Assembly: GCF_003194625.1 (NCBI RefSeq)
Contig: NZ_QHKX01000002.1
Location: forward strand, 806,001 to 870,000
DNA length: 64,000 nucleotides
Direction: 5' to 3'
From: Nocardioides solisilvae
GTDB taxonomy: Bacteria; Actinomycetota; Actinomycetes; Propionibacteriales; Nocardioidaceae
Positions 17,557-25,783 of this stretch are shown here, piece by piece; position 1 is the first letter of the stretch; each line of letters begins with the position of its first letter. A program made the position numbers and the translations under genes. Below the pieces are notes generated by a model. The model saw only the letters and a program-made list of their open reading frames with translations. It made no database searches and had not been told where the DNA came from.

Positions 17557-18318
17557 TTACCCGGGGCGGCGGACGGTGATGCAGTACGGCGAGCCGGCGG
17601 GGTCGCGCAGCACCGTCCACTGCGCGTGCTCGGCCTCGACCCGGGCGCCGAGGGCGAGGTGCCGGCGTACCTCCGCGGGCACGTCGTCGCAGCTCAGGTC
17701 GAGGTGGGCGCGGACCTCGCCGTCGGCCTCCTCGAGCCGCTGGGCGAGCACGTGGAGGGCGCCGACGGGGCGGAAGCCGCGGAAGTCGCCCGGCGGCGGG
17801 GTCGGCTGCCAGTCGGAGCCGAGCACCGCCGCCCAGAACCGGCACTCCGGCTCCCAGACGCCGCGGGGCACGTCGAGGCAGACCTGGTCGACCGCGCTGC
17901 GCCAGGTCCGGTCCGTGACCTTCCCGTCGTCGTGCCCGTCGTCGTGCCAGGTCGCGGGGGCGGCGGGCCGGGAGGCTTGGTGGCCGACGAAGCAGAAGGT
18001 GAGCCCACCCGGCGAGCGGAGGACGACGTACCCGTGGTCGGCGACCTCCGTGGCGCCCAGCCGCACGGCCTCGTCGGCGGCCTGCCGCGGGTCGGCGACG
18101 TGCAGGTCGAGGTGGATCCGCGGGCCACCCTCGGCGAGCCGCTGGACCCGCAGGTGGTCGTCGGCGTCCGGCGGCAGCAGGGTGGCGAACTCAGCGCTTG
18201 CACCCCGAGGACGGGAGAGGTCGTAGCCCGTCACCCCCTGCCAGAACGCGACCGCCTCGTCGAACCGGCCGGCAGGCAGGTCGAGGAAGGCGCTGAGCCA
18301 GGTGACGGTGCTGGGCAC
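17557..18318 (-). CDS. two-domain VOC family protein (glyoxalase-like)
   Basis: 253 residues with two glyoxalase-like halves. The first (1-120) contains LDLPAGRFDEAVAFWQGVTG, IHLDLHVADPRQAADEAVRLG and GYVVLRSPGGLTFCFV; the second (145-253) repeats the pattern with ECRFWAAVLGSDWQ, AHLDLSCDDVPAEVRRHLALG and WTVLRDPAGSPYCI. This is the layout of single-chain glyoxalase/bleomycin-resistance-like proteins; no specific substrate is evident. GTG start chosen because TACCGT lies exactly six bases upstream, a leaderless pattern. Confidence 0.85.
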   Translation of the reverse strand: MPSTVTWLSAFLDLPAGRFDEAVAFWQGVTGYDLSRPRGASAEFATLLPPDADDHLRVQRLAEGGPRIHLDLHVADPRQAADEAVRLGATEVADHGYVVLRSPGGLTFCFVGHQASRPAAPATWHDDGHDDGKVTDRTWRSAVDQVCLDVPRGVWEPECRFWAAVLGSDWQPTPPPGDFRGFRPVGALHVLAQRLEEADGEVRAHLDLSCDDVPAEVRRHLALGARVEAEHAQWTVLRDPAGSPYCITVRRPG

Positions 18319-18324
18319 GCTCCG

Positions 18325-18334
18325 ACGGTAGCCT
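18325..18334. promoter_or_regulatory. overlapping divergent -10 elements of two leaderless genes
   Basis: The plus strand TAGCCT (18329-18334) is six bases before GTG 18341; the minus strand TACCGT (18325-18330) is six bases before GTG 18318. The hexamers share two bases, and only 22 bases separate the start codons. Confidence 0.6.
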
Positions 18335-18340
18335 CGCGGG

Positions 18341-18745
18341 GTGCTGGTGCGGGAGTGTCCTTGTGGTGGGAACCGTGGGTCGGACACCGGGTCCGGTGCC
18401 GGGTACGACGAGTGCTGCGGGCGCCTGCACCGCGGGGCCGCCCGGGCGGTCACGGCCGAGGAGCTGATGCGGTCGCGCTACAGCGCCTTCGTGGTCGGGG
18501 AGGCCGACTACCTCTTCACCACCTGGCACCCGCGGACCCGCCCGGACGACGTGGTGCTCGACCCCTCGACGCGGTGGACCGGGCTGGAGGTCGTCGACGT
18601 GGTCGACGGCGGACCGGAGGACGAGGAGGGCGTGGTGGAGTTCGTCGCCCGGTACGCCGGCGGCGAGCAGCGGGAGCGCAGCCGGTTCGCGCGGCGCGCG
18701 GGGCGCTGGCTCTACCTCGACGCGGTGCCGCCGCGTGGAGGCTAG
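18341..18745 (+). CDS. YchJ/UPF0225 family SEC-C motif protein
   Basis: 134 residues. N-terminal SEC-C zinc motif VRECPCGG...YDECCGRLHRG, followed by the YchJ core EELMRSRYSAFVVGEADYLFTTWHP. It probably binds Zn2+; cellular role unknown in the family. GTG at 18341 is used because TAGCCT lies six bases before it and no ribosome site is present. Divergent from the VOC gene. Confidence 0.88.
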   Translation: MLVRECPCGGNRGSDTGSGAGYDECCGRLHRGAARAVTAEELMRSRYSAFVVGEADYLFTTWHPRTRPDDVVLDPSTRWTGLEVVDVVDGGPEDEEGVVEFVARYAGGEQRERSRFARRAGRWLYLDAVPPRGG

Positions 18746-18789
18746 TCTTCGCCGACGAAGACGGTCTCGACACGACGCCAGGAGCCCGG

Positions 18790-20313
18790 GTGAACCTCGC
18801 ACGACTTGTCCGGTGGCCCGCGGTCGCGCTCGTGGCCGTCGTGCCCGCCCTCGCAGCGGGCGGGGCCCTCGACCCAGCCGGCGCGACCGCGGCGACGACC
18901 TGCCTGGGGAAGCCGGTGACGATCGTGGCCACCGCACAGGTCACGACAGGCAGCGAGGGCGACGACGTGGTCGCGATGACTCCCGGGGGATGGAACAGCT
19001 TCGACGCCTTGGGCGGAGACGACACGATCTGCCTGGTTCCCGGGGCCCCGTCCGGTGGTCGGGACCCGCGGGGGCCGTGGGGTGTGGTGAACGCCGGGCC
19101 CGGCAACGACGTGGTCGTCAACGAGTCGAGCGTGGGGTCGGGCATGACGGTCTATCTCGGCGGCGGGGACGACCGGTTCACCGGCGCCGGCTTCGCTGAG
19201 ACCGTCTTCGCCGACACGGAGCGCCCGCACGACTTCACAGCCCTGCCGGGAAGCCAGCGGGACGTGATCGACATGGGTGGCGGCTCCGCCGATCCGACCC
19301 TCCCCGACGAGGTGTGGTCGCTTCCGTCGGCCGACGGAAGCAACGCCGACGTCATCTCGTTCGGGCCAGGTGCGGCCGAGCTCCACTACCGGGGGGCGAT
19401 GGCTTCCGGGGGTCGCCTGGACTTCTCCGACGCCGCTCCGACCGCGGTCAGCCTCTCCGTGGTCCTGCCACCCACTCCCCCGGGGAAGGATCTCGAGCTG
19501 CTGATCGACGCACCTTCCGCGCGGGCAACCGTGGACGGCGTGCAGGTGCTGGCCTGGGACGGTCTTGTCGGCTCGTGGGAGGTCGGGGAGTACCTGACCC
19601 CGAACCCGGAGCCCTCCGTCTCCTTCCTCGGCACCGAGGCCGACGAGTCCCTCTTCGTCCGCCACGGCATGTTGGGTGAGGTGCGGATGGGCGGCGGAAG
19701 CGACGCCGTCGAGGGCGGGTACAGCTCGTGGTCGCAGGTGCGCGAGATCGACGGTGGACCGGGACGGGACAGCGTCGACTACTACCGGGCGTGCGCCGAC
19801 CTGAGGGTCCGGCTTGCGACCGAGGTGGCGTGCGACGGTGACGCCGTTCCGCTCACCGGTTTCGAGCGCGCGCGGTTCTCGAGCAGTGCGAAGGGTGGCC
19901 GGACGCAGATCGTCGGGACCGACGGTCGTGACAACGTGGACGCGTTCGCAGATCGGGTGACGTTCCATGGACGAGGCGGCGTCGACCAGGCGGTCCTGGG
20001 CGGCAAGGTCGTGAGGGCCGACGGGGGGCCGGGTGCCGACCATCTCACCGCCTTCGGCCGCGACGTGGTGGTGCGTGGGCAGGGCGGAGGGGACCTCATC
20101 AGCCTGACCTACAACGACCTGCGCTACAAGCGCGTCCCCGCCCGGCGGCAGGTCGCCCTCGGAGGACCGGGCCGCGACGTGCTGGCGGGCTCGTCCACGA
20201 AGGTGGGCGACCGACTGATCGGTGGCCGCGGCCGTGACCGCGCCAACGGTCGTGGCGGACCCGACCACTGCGACACCGAGGTCACCCGGCACTGCGGGCG
20301 CGCTCACCGCTGA
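18790..20313 (+). CDS. secreted protein with degenerate RTX-like (haemolysin-type) calcium-binding repeats
   Basis: 507 residues. Signal peptide at 1-35 (LARLVRWPAVALVAVVPALAAG...ATA). The body contains scattered nonapeptide-like turns: GSEGDDVVAM, LGGDDTICLV, GPGNDVVVN, LGGGDDRF, GGPGRDSVD, GTDGRDNVD, GGPGADHL, GQGGGDLI, GGPGRDVLAG and GGRGRDRANGRGGPDHC near the end. These resemble beta-roll calcium motifs but are irregular. Export is by a Sec signal rather than a type I C-terminal signal, and no transporter is nearby. AGGAG precedes the GTG; a TAGTCT at 18742-18747 could be its -10. Function unknown. Confidence 0.8.
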   Translation: MNLARLVRWPAVALVAVVPALAAGGALDPAGATAATTCLGKPVTIVATAQVTTGSEGDDVVAMTPGGWNSFDALGGDDTICLVPGAPSGGRDPRGPWGVVNAGPGNDVVVNESSVGSGMTVYLGGGDDRFTGAGFAETVFADTERPHDFTALPGSQRDVIDMGGGSADPTLPDEVWSLPSADGSNADVISFGPGAAELHYRGAMASGGRLDFSDAAPTAVSLSVVLPPTPPGKDLELLIDAPSARATVDGVQVLAWDGLVGSWEVGEYLTPNPEPSVSFLGTEADESLFVRHGMLGEVRMGGGSDAVEGGYSSWSQVREIDGGPGRDSVDYYRACADLRVRLATEVACDGDAVPLTGFERARFSSSAKGGRTQIVGTDGRDNVDAFADRVTFHGRGGVDQAVLGGKVVRADGGPGADHLTAFGRDVVVRGQGGGDLISLTYNDLRYKRVPARRQVALGGPGRDVLAGSSTKVGDRLIGGRGRDRANGRGGPDHCDTEVTRHCGRAHR

Positions 20314-20323
20314 TGGCGGCCGG

Positions 20324-20776
20324 CTAGGACCCGGCCTCCCTCTCGGCGTACCTGTCCAGCGAGGCGGCCCAGAGCCGGGAGATCATCCGCCCCATCGGAC
20401 CCTTGTGCAGGACGGTCAGCAGCACCTTGTCCCGCACCCGCCGGGCGCCGGTGTTCTCCCACTCGACCGCCAGGTGGCTGCCGCCCCCGGGCCGCGGCGT
20501 GATCCGGACCAGCCCGTCGCCGGCGCCGCCGTAGCTGCTCTCCCGCACCGACATCCGGACCACCGCGGGGTCCGACCAGTCGTAGTGCGCGACCACCCAG
20601 AAGGGCGAGCCGGGCGTCGCCTCCTTCGCCACGGCCCAGGTCTCCCCCTCCTCGCGCAGCTCGTAGCGCTTCGGGTCCAGCGTGCGGCTCCAGGTGTCGA
20701 GCCGGCGGCTGGAGAAGTCGGTGAGGGCGCGGAGCACCTGCTCGGGCGACGCCTTGGTCTCGACCTCGAACAGCAC
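20324..20776 (-). CDS. SRPBCC family protein
   Basis: 150 residues. LFEVETKASPEQVLRALTDFSSRRLDTW at the N-terminus and WENTGARRVRDKVLLTVLHKG near the C-terminus fit a START/polyketide-cyclase-like (SRPBCC) hydrophobic-pocket fold. No catalytic residues can be assigned. Convergent with the RTX-like gene with only ten bases between stops. Confidence 0.75.
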   Translation of the reverse strand: MLFEVETKASPEQVLRALTDFSSRRLDTWSRTLDPKRYELREEGETWAVAKEATPGSPFWVVAHYDWSDPAVVRMSVRESSYGGAGDGLVRITPRPGGGSHLAVEWENTGARRVRDKVLLTVLHKGPMGRMISRLWAASLDRYAEREAGS

Positions 20777-20832
20777 CTCTCCAGTGCAGCACCGGCCCGC
20801 CGCAGCGGTCCATACCCCCGATGCGGCACGGC

Positions 20833-20838
20833 TACGGT
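20833..20838 (+). promoter_or_regulatory. -10 element of a leaderless DUF488 gene
   Basis: TACGGT followed by GTCCCG and ATG 20845. This spacing favours the ATG at 20845 over an in-frame ATG at 20821. Confidence 0.55.
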
Positions 20839-20844
20839 GTCCCG

Positions 20845-21390
20845 ATGGAGCCGCTGCTGACCTTCGGGCACGGGCAGGCCAGCCGCGAGGAGCTCACGGA
20901 GCTGTTGCGGGCGGCCGACGTACGCCGGGTGGTCGACGTACGCCGGTTCCCGGGCAGCCGGCGCCACCCGCACGTGGCCCGCGCCGAGCTCGAGCAGTGG
21001 CTGCCCACCGCCGGGGTGACCTACCGCTGGGAGGAGCGGCTGGGCGGCCGGCGGCGCACCGCGACCGACGAGCCCGACCGGGACCCGTGGTGGCGGGTGG
21101 CGGCGTTCGCCGCCTACGCCGCGCACACCCGCACGCCGGAGTTTCGCGCCGGCCTCGACGCGCTGCTCGGCGAGCTCGACGGGGGCGGCCGGGTCGTCGT
21201 GATGTGCAGCGAGAGCCTGTGGTGGCGCTGCCACCGGCGACTGGTCGCCGACGTCGCGGTGCTGCTGCACGGCGTCCCGACCCTGCACCTCGGCCACGAC
21301 GGCTCGCTGACCGAGCACGCCCCCGCGGAGGGCGCGCGGGTCACCCCCGACGGACTCGTCTACGACGGTCCCGCCGACGGCTCCGCGTAG
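20845..21390 (+). CDS. DUF488 family protein
   Basis: 181 residues from the ATG at 20845 (189 if the in-frame ATG at 20821 is used). TFGHGQASREELTELLRAADV, VVDVRRFPGSRRHPH, and VVVMCSESLWWRCHRRLVAD are the defining blocks of DUF488, including the CSE...CHR Cys/His cluster. Biochemical role is unknown. Confidence 0.85.
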   Translation: MEPLLTFGHGQASREELTELLRAADVRRVVDVRRFPGSRRHPHVARAELEQWLPTAGVTYRWEERLGGRRRTATDEPDRDPWWRVAAFAAYAAHTRTPEFRAGLDALLGELDGGGRVVVMCSESLWWRCHRRLVADVAVLLHGVPTLHLGHDGSLTEHAPAEGARVTPDGLVYDGPADGSA

Positions 21391-21396
21391 GGCCCC

Positions 21397-21936
21397 TCAG
21401 CGCAGCAGGCGCTCCACTGCGTCGGCGAGCTCGGCGACGTCGACCCGGCGCGACGGCATCGCCACGGCGTGCACGAGCGCGCCGTCGAGGAGGTCGGAGA
21501 CCGCGCGCGCCGTCGGAGCAGGATCGGCGTGGCCGCCCGCGGCCAGCACCGCCTCGAGCATCGCCAGCAGGTGCTGGTGCCCGGCGTCCAGGGCGTCGGT
21601 GGCCGTGTCGTCGAGGAGCAGGGCGAGGCGGGCACGGGTCGCCCGGACGTGCTCCGGCGACGTCATCAGGCGGACGCTGTCGGCGAGGTACGCCGCCACC
21701 TCCCGCGGCGAGGTCGGGTCGGGCTGCGGCGTCGAGGTGAGCAGCGCCCGGTCGAGCTCCTCGAGGCGGTCCACGACGGTCTCGAGGAGCGCAGTGCGGC
21801 TGCGGTGCAGGTTGGAGGCGCTGCCAGCAGGGAGCCCCGCCTCCGCGTCGACGGCGCGGTGGGTGAGGCCGCGCAGCCCGTCCCTGGCCAGGACGGTCAC
21901 GGCCGCGTCGGCGACGAGCTCTCGACGGGTGGGCAC
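21397..21936 (-). CDS. TetR family transcriptional regulator
   Basis: 179 residues. N-terminal HTH at 5-50 (LVADAAVTVLARDGLRGLTHRAVDAEAGLPAGS) and a helical ligand-binding C-terminal part. Divergent from an FAD-dependent monooxygenase; two dyads of the form ACTACA-N2-TGTaGT lie in the 54-base gap, so it very probably represses the monooxygenase and itself until an inducer (perhaps the monooxygenase substrate) binds. GTG start. Confidence 0.9.
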   Translation of the reverse strand: MPTRRELVADAAVTVLARDGLRGLTHRAVDAEAGLPAGSASNLHRSRTALLETVVDRLEELDRALLTSTPQPDPTSPREVAAYLADSVRLMTSPEHVRATRARLALLLDDTATDALDAGHQHLLAMLEAVLAAGGHADPAPTARAVSDLLDGALVHAVAMPSRRVDVAELADAVERLLR

Positions 21937-21944
21937 GCGGTGAC

Positions 21945-21958
21945 ACTACAGGTGTTGT
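21945..21958. promoter_or_regulatory. TetR operator, distal copy
   Basis: ACTACAGGTGTTGT: arms ACTACA and TGTTGT with one mismatch. Starts 18 bases before the second copy. Confidence 0.65.
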
Positions 21959-21962
21959 GTTC

Positions 21963-21976
21963 ACTACAGATGTAGT
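21963..21976. promoter_or_regulatory. TetR operator, proximal copy
   Basis: ACTACAGATGTAGT: perfect six-base arms around GA. It ends two bases before the TACAGT -10 of the monooxygenase gene, so a bound repressor would block RNA polymerase. Confidence 0.7.
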
Positions 21977-21978
21977 CT

Positions 21979-21984
21979 TACAGT
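21979..21984 (+). promoter_or_regulatory. -10 element of the leaderless monooxygenase gene
   Basis: TACAGT, then CGTCCC, then ATG 21991; no ribosome site. Confidence 0.55.
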
Positions 21985-21990
21985 CGTCCC

Positions 21991-23064
21991 ATGCCCTCCC
22001 TCACCATCGTCGGCGGCGGCGTCGCCGGCCTCGCGCTGGCCGCCACGCTCGACCCCGCGACGTACGACGTGACGCTCGTGGAGCGCAGTCCCGGCGCCGG
22101 CCGGGTCCCCACCGCGTTCGGCATCTGGCCGTTCGCGCTCGAGGCGCTGGCCCGGGTCGGGCTCGCCGACGGGCTCCGCAGTCGCGGCCTCCGGCTCGCC
22201 TCCGGCCTGATCACCGCCGACAGCGCGCGCCGCCCGGTCGCCACCACCCAGGACGTCGAGGTCTGGCTCGTCGCCCGGCCGGCGCTGCTGGAGCTCCTCG
22301 GGGCGGCCGTGCCGGGGACGGTCGCACGGGAGGAGCGCCACGTCGACGACCCCGGGGCGCTGACCGGGGACCTCGTGGTCGCCGCCGACGGTGCGCGCAG
22401 CGTCGTCCGGCGGCGGGTCTGGGGCGACGAGCCGCGCGACATCGGCGTCGTCGCCGTCCGGGGGGTGCTGGAGACCCCGCCGGACGCACCCTTGGACCGC
22501 ATGCACGAGTTCTGGGGCGACGGCATGCTCTTCGGCGTCGGCCCCGACCCGCTGCCCGCCGGCCCAGGGACCAACTGGTACGCCTCCGCTCGCCGGCGCG
22601 GGGCGTCGCCCGAGGAGGGGCTGGCCTGGGCTCGGGAGGCGTACGCCGGGTTCCCGGCGCTGGTGCGCGACGCCCTCGCCGCGGCCACGCCGGAGCAGAC
22701 GGTCGTGAACCCGATCCTGGAGTCGCGGCGGCCGCGCGGCCTCGTCCGCGGCCGCTACGTGCTGGTCGGCGACGCGGCGCACGCCATGTCGCCCAACCTC
22801 GGCCGCGGCGCGTGCGAGGCGATGGTCGACGCCATCGTGCTCGGCGAGGCGCTCAACGCGCACGGGCCCGAGGGCGTGCGCCGCTACGAACGCGCCCGGC
22901 TGCGGGCCGGCCAACGCACCCGCGTCGCCTCCGGGCTGGCCCGGCGCCTCGCGCTGGCGCCCCGGGCCGGGCGGGTGGCGGTGGCGGCGGCCGCGGCGGG
23001 AGGTCGCCGCGGACACCGCGGTGGCAGGCTGGAGGCATGGGACGCCAGCGACCCTTCCCGGTGA
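21991..23064 (+). CDS. FAD-dependent monooxygenase (PHBH-like)
   Basis: 357 residues. Dinucleotide-binding TIVGGGVAGLALAATL at the N-terminus, the DLVVAADGARSVVRRRV (DG) motif near 130, and YVLVGDAAHAMSPNLGRGAC (GD) near 255 define the class A flavoprotein hydroxylase family. Substrate is unknown, likely an aromatic or xenobiotic compound given the TetR repressor alongside. The last 28 bases overlap the next gene. Confidence 0.88.
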   Translation: MPSLTIVGGGVAGLALAATLDPATYDVTLVERSPGAGRVPTAFGIWPFALEALARVGLADGLRSRGLRLASGLITADSARRPVATTQDVEVWLVARPALLELLGAAVPGTVAREERHVDDPGALTGDLVVAADGARSVVRRRVWGDEPRDIGVVAVRGVLETPPDAPLDRMHEFWGDGMLFGVGPDPLPAGPGTNWYASARRRGASPEEGLAWAREAYAGFPALVRDALAAATPEQTVVNPILESRRPRGLVRGRYVLVGDAAHAMSPNLGRGACEAMVDAIVLGEALNAHGPEGVRRYERARLRAGQRTRVASGLARRLALAPRAGRVAVAAAAAGGRRGHRGGRLEAWDASDPSR

Positions 23065-23270
23065 GCGACGCCGCCGAGGCGCAGAGCGTCCGGCTACGCC
23101 GCCGCAAGCGCTGGTACTTCGCCCTGATGGGGACCTGCGTGGTGCTGATCGTGCTCGCCTGGAACGTCGTCCGGCTCTGGTCGACCGCCCTGGCGGTGGC
23201 CATGTCGGTCGTCGCCGCCGTCCTGCCGCCCGTCGCCGCGCTCGTCGCCAACTGGGGCGAGGACCACTGA
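23037..23270 (+). CDS. DUF3099 family small membrane protein
   Basis: 77 residues. Two hydrophobic helices separated by a short turn (WYFALMGTCVVLIVLAW and LAVAMSVVAAVLPPVAALVAN), with the conserved C-terminal PPVAALVANWGE typical of DUF3099 proteins of actinobacteria. The ATG lies inside the monooxygenase gene in another frame, with GGAGG just before it and CAGGCT six bases upstream, so it could be read either from the longer mRNA or from its own promoter. Function unknown. Confidence 0.82.
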   Translation: MGRQRPFPVSDAAEAQSVRLRRRKRWYFALMGTCVVLIVLAWNVVRLWSTALAVAMSVVAAVLPPVAALVANWGEDH

Positions 23271-23291
23271 GCCGGTTCGACGTCGGGCGGG

Positions 23292-24539
23292 TCAGCGCCA
23301 GGCCGGCTCCGCGGCGCCGTACGCCGTGACGTCGCGCTCGACGGTGCGCCCGTCGAGGAGGTAGGGCGGCGGCACCGCGACGAGCGGCCCGTACGGCGAC
23401 CCGACACCGACGGTCGGCACCGGCGGCCCCTGCACCGGGTCACCCGCGGCGACCCGGGGCCGGGCGAGCAGGTCGCGGGCGGCACCCAGCAGGCTCGCGC
23501 GCACCACTCCCCCGCGCCCGCGGGCGAGGAGCGAGACCACTCGGGCGGCCAGCAGGTGTCCGGTGGCGTGGTCGAGGGCCTGCACCGGCAGCGCTCCGGG
23601 TCGGTCGCTGCTGCCGCACGCGACCGCGATCCCGGAGGCCGCCTGCACGATCGAGTCGAAGCCCGAACGGCCGCCCCAGGGGCCGTGCTCCCCCCAGGCC
23701 GACAGCGACCCGACGACCAGCGTCGGGTGCTGCTCGAGCAGCTGCCCCGGGTCGAGGCCGAAGCGGGTCAGGGAGCCGGGCCGGTAGCCGACCAGCACGA
23801 CGTCGGCCCGGGGCAGCAGCCCGCGGACCTGCGCGCCGCCGTCGCGCAGGTCCACCTCGGCGGACCGCTTGCCCATCCCGGTGGACAGGTGCTGGTCGAG
23901 CAGCTCGGGCCGCTGCGGCGGGTCCACCCGCAGCACGTCGGCCCCGAGGCAGGCCAGCGCCTGGGAGCAGGTCGGCCCCGCGATCACCCGCGTGAGGTCG
24001 AGGACGCGCACCCCCTCCAGCGGGAGGGCGCGGGCGGGGTCCAGCGCGGCCCGCGCGGCGCCCGCCTCCTCGTTCCACCACGGGTCGCTCCGCGTGGCCC
24101 GGCCGTGCGGGTGGGCGGCCCACTCCTCCTCGGTCCGGACCGCCGTCGCGATCCCGCCGGCGCCGACCACCCGCTCCTCGACGTCGCTCGCCGGCAGCCC
24201 CGCGACCGCCCGCTCCAGGTCCTCGCGGGTGGTCGCGCCCAGCGCGACGCGCAGCGCGTCGGCGTGGTGCGGGTAGTTGGCGTGCACGCGCACCCACCCG
24301 TCGGCGGCCGCGACGAACCCCGACATCGGCGCCCAGCCCTCGACCGCCCTCCCGTCGACGCGCAGGTGCTCGAAGGCCGCGAACGACGCCGCGACCAGCC
24401 CGGGAGCCGTCGAGACCTCGACCGGGAGCCCGCGCCGCCCGGCCAGCGCGGTCAGCGCCGCGCACGCGTCCCCGACCGCGTCGGACGCCAGGCCCTGCGC
24501 GTCGAGCGGGCCGGGCCACCAGAGGGTCGGGGAGTCCAC
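23292..24539 (-). CDS. CoA transferase family III (CaiB/BaiF-like)
   Basis: 415 residues. The recognisable family III core lies in the C-terminal two thirds: LEGVRVLDLTRVIAGPTCSQALACLGADVLRVDPP near 175-210, GTGM-like LSTGMGKRSAEVDLRD, and RSGFDSIVQAASGIA near 300. The N-terminal 170 residues resemble a second, degenerate copy of the same domain (FEHLRVDGRAVEG...WVRVHANYPHHADALRVALG). CoA donor and acceptor unknown. TAGGGT is seven bases before the GTG start; divergent from a TetR gene. Confidence 0.82.
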   Translation of the reverse strand: MDSPTLWWPGPLDAQGLASDAVGDACAALTALAGRRGLPVEVSTAPGLVAASFAAFEHLRVDGRAVEGWAPMSGFVAAADGWVRVHANYPHHADALRVALGATTREDLERAVAGLPASDVEERVVGAGGIATAVRTEEEWAAHPHGRATRSDPWWNEEAGAARAALDPARALPLEGVRVLDLTRVIAGPTCSQALACLGADVLRVDPPQRPELLDQHLSTGMGKRSAEVDLRDGGAQVRGLLPRADVVLVGYRPGSLTRFGLDPGQLLEQHPTLVVGSLSAWGEHGPWGGRSGFDSIVQAASGIAVACGSSDRPGALPVQALDHATGHLLAARVVSLLARGRGGVVRASLLGAARDLLARPRVAAGDPVQGPPVPTVGVGSPYGPLVAVPPPYLLDGRTVERDVTAYGAAEPAWR

Positions 24540-24546
24540 GGGGACG

Positions 24547-24552
24547 ACCCTA
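24547..24552 (-). promoter_or_regulatory. -10 element of the leaderless CoA-transferase gene
   Basis: Minus strand TAGGGT, seven bases before GTG 24539. Confidence 0.5.
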
Positions 24553-24565
24553 GGGCCGCCCCGCC

Positions 24566-24571
24566 TAGGCT
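24566..24571 (+). promoter_or_regulatory. -10 element of the leaderless TetR gene
   Basis: TAGGCT, then CGGGGC, then ATG 24578. Confidence 0.55.
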
Positions 24572-24577
24572 CGGGGC

Positions 24578-25135
24578 ATGTCCACGAGGGAGTCGGGTCG
24601 GGCCGACGGACGCCGCAACAGGCAGTCGATCGTCGAGGCGGCGACGCGGGTGCTCGGCGACGACCCGCACGCCAGCGTCACCGAGATCGCCGAGGCGGCC
24701 GGACTGACCCGGGCCACCGTCTACCGGCACTTCGAGGACCGTGACGCGCTCACCCGTGCCGTCGTCGAGGAGACCGCGGCGCTCGTCGTCCCGGCGGTCC
24801 TCGACGAGATGCGGCCCCTGCCCTGGGCCGGCGCGCTCGACCTGCTGGCCCGCCGGGTGGTCGAGCTGAGCGCCCGCTACCGCGACGTCGTCCTCGCCGT
24901 CGTCCCGCACCTCGAGGAGTCCGCCCGGGTCGCCGTCCAGGCCGAGCCGATCCGGGCGGAGATCGCCGCCCGCCGGGTGAGCGGGGAGCTGACCACCCCG
25001 CTCAGCGACGACTGGCTGGCGCTCTGCGTCCGGACCCTGTGCCTCGCCGCCATCCGTCGCCTGGGCGACCCCGCGACCGACCCCGACGAGCTGGCCCGGA
25101 TGCTCGCCCGGACCCTCGCCGACGTGCTGGGGTGA
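24578..25135 (+). CDS. TetR family transcriptional regulator
   Basis: 185 residues. HTH at about 15-60 (IVEAATRVLGDDPHASVTEIAEAAGLTRATVYRHF), then a helical C-terminal domain. Divergent from the CoA transferase with a 38-base gap, which suggests it controls that gene; no clear long dyad was found in the gap apart from the CCTAGGG centre at 24549-24555. Confidence 0.88.
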   Translation: MSTRESGRADGRRNRQSIVEAATRVLGDDPHASVTEIAEAAGLTRATVYRHFEDRDALTRAVVEETAALVVPAVLDEMRPLPWAGALDLLARRVVELSARYRDVVLAVVPHLEESARVAVQAEPIRAEIAARRVSGELTTPLSDDWLALCVRTLCLAAIRRLGDPATDPDELARMLARTLADVLG

Positions 25136-25151
25136 GGGCTGCCGCTGCCCG

Positions 25152-25781
25152 TCAGGCCAGGTCGACCCACCGCTCGCCGACGGCCTCGGGCTCGACCCGG
25201 CCGGCCGTGAGCTCGGCCAGGTTCCGGGCGAGCCCGTCACCGTCGGAGGTGCCGAGCAGCAGCCGCACCCGGGCGGCGTACTCCACGTCGAGCACCTCGA
25301 CGCCGCGGGCCCGCAGGTCGCTCTCCACCCGCCCGGCGTCGGCATGGTCGAGCTCGACCCGCCACTCCCCCAGCAGCCGGCGCTCACGGGTGCCGACCTC
25401 GTCGAGCGCCGCGGTCACCGCGTCGCCGTAGGCCCGGACCAGACCGCCCGCCCCCAGCAGCACCCCGCCGAACCACCGGGTCACCACGGCCACCACGTCG
25501 CTGACCCCGCGGCCGGCGAGGACCTGGAGCATCGGGGCCCCGGCGGTGCCCGACGGCTCGCCGTCGTCGGAGGAGCGCCGCACCGCTCCCTCGGGGCCCA
25601 GCACGAACGCCGAGCAGTGGTGCCGCGCGTCCCAGTGCGTCCGGCGCGCCTCCTCCACCACGGCGCGAGCCGCGGCCTCGTCCTCCATCCGGCGCACGAC
25701 GCAGAGGAAGCGCGACCGCTTCACCTCGATCTCGGCCTCGCCGTCGCGCGCGAGCGTCCGGTACGTCGTCACCCGGGCCAC
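25152..25781 (-). CDS. YigZ/IMPACT family (UPF0029) protein
   Basis: 209 residues. EIEVKRSRFLCVVRRMEDEAAARAVVEE, the HxCSAFVLG segment, SSDDGEPSGTAGAPML and VVTRWFGGVLLGAGGLVRAYGDAV are the family's hallmark blocks; the C-terminal 70 residues are the DUF1949-like domain. Role in translation/ribosome stress is suggested for relatives, not shown here. GTG at 25781 lies two bases after the TSUP stop; an in-frame GTG at 25772 is an alternative. Confidence 0.88.
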   Translation of the reverse strand: MARVTTYRTLARDGEAEIEVKRSRFLCVVRRMEDEAAARAVVEEARRTHWDARHHCSAFVLGPEGAVRRSSDDGEPSGTAGAPMLQVLAGRGVSDVVAVVTRWFGGVLLGAGGLVRAYGDAVTAALDEVGTRERRLLGEWRVELDHADAGRVESDLRARGVEVLDVEYAARVRLLLGTSDGDGLARNLAELTAGRVEPEAVGERWVDLA

Positions 25782-25783
25782 GT

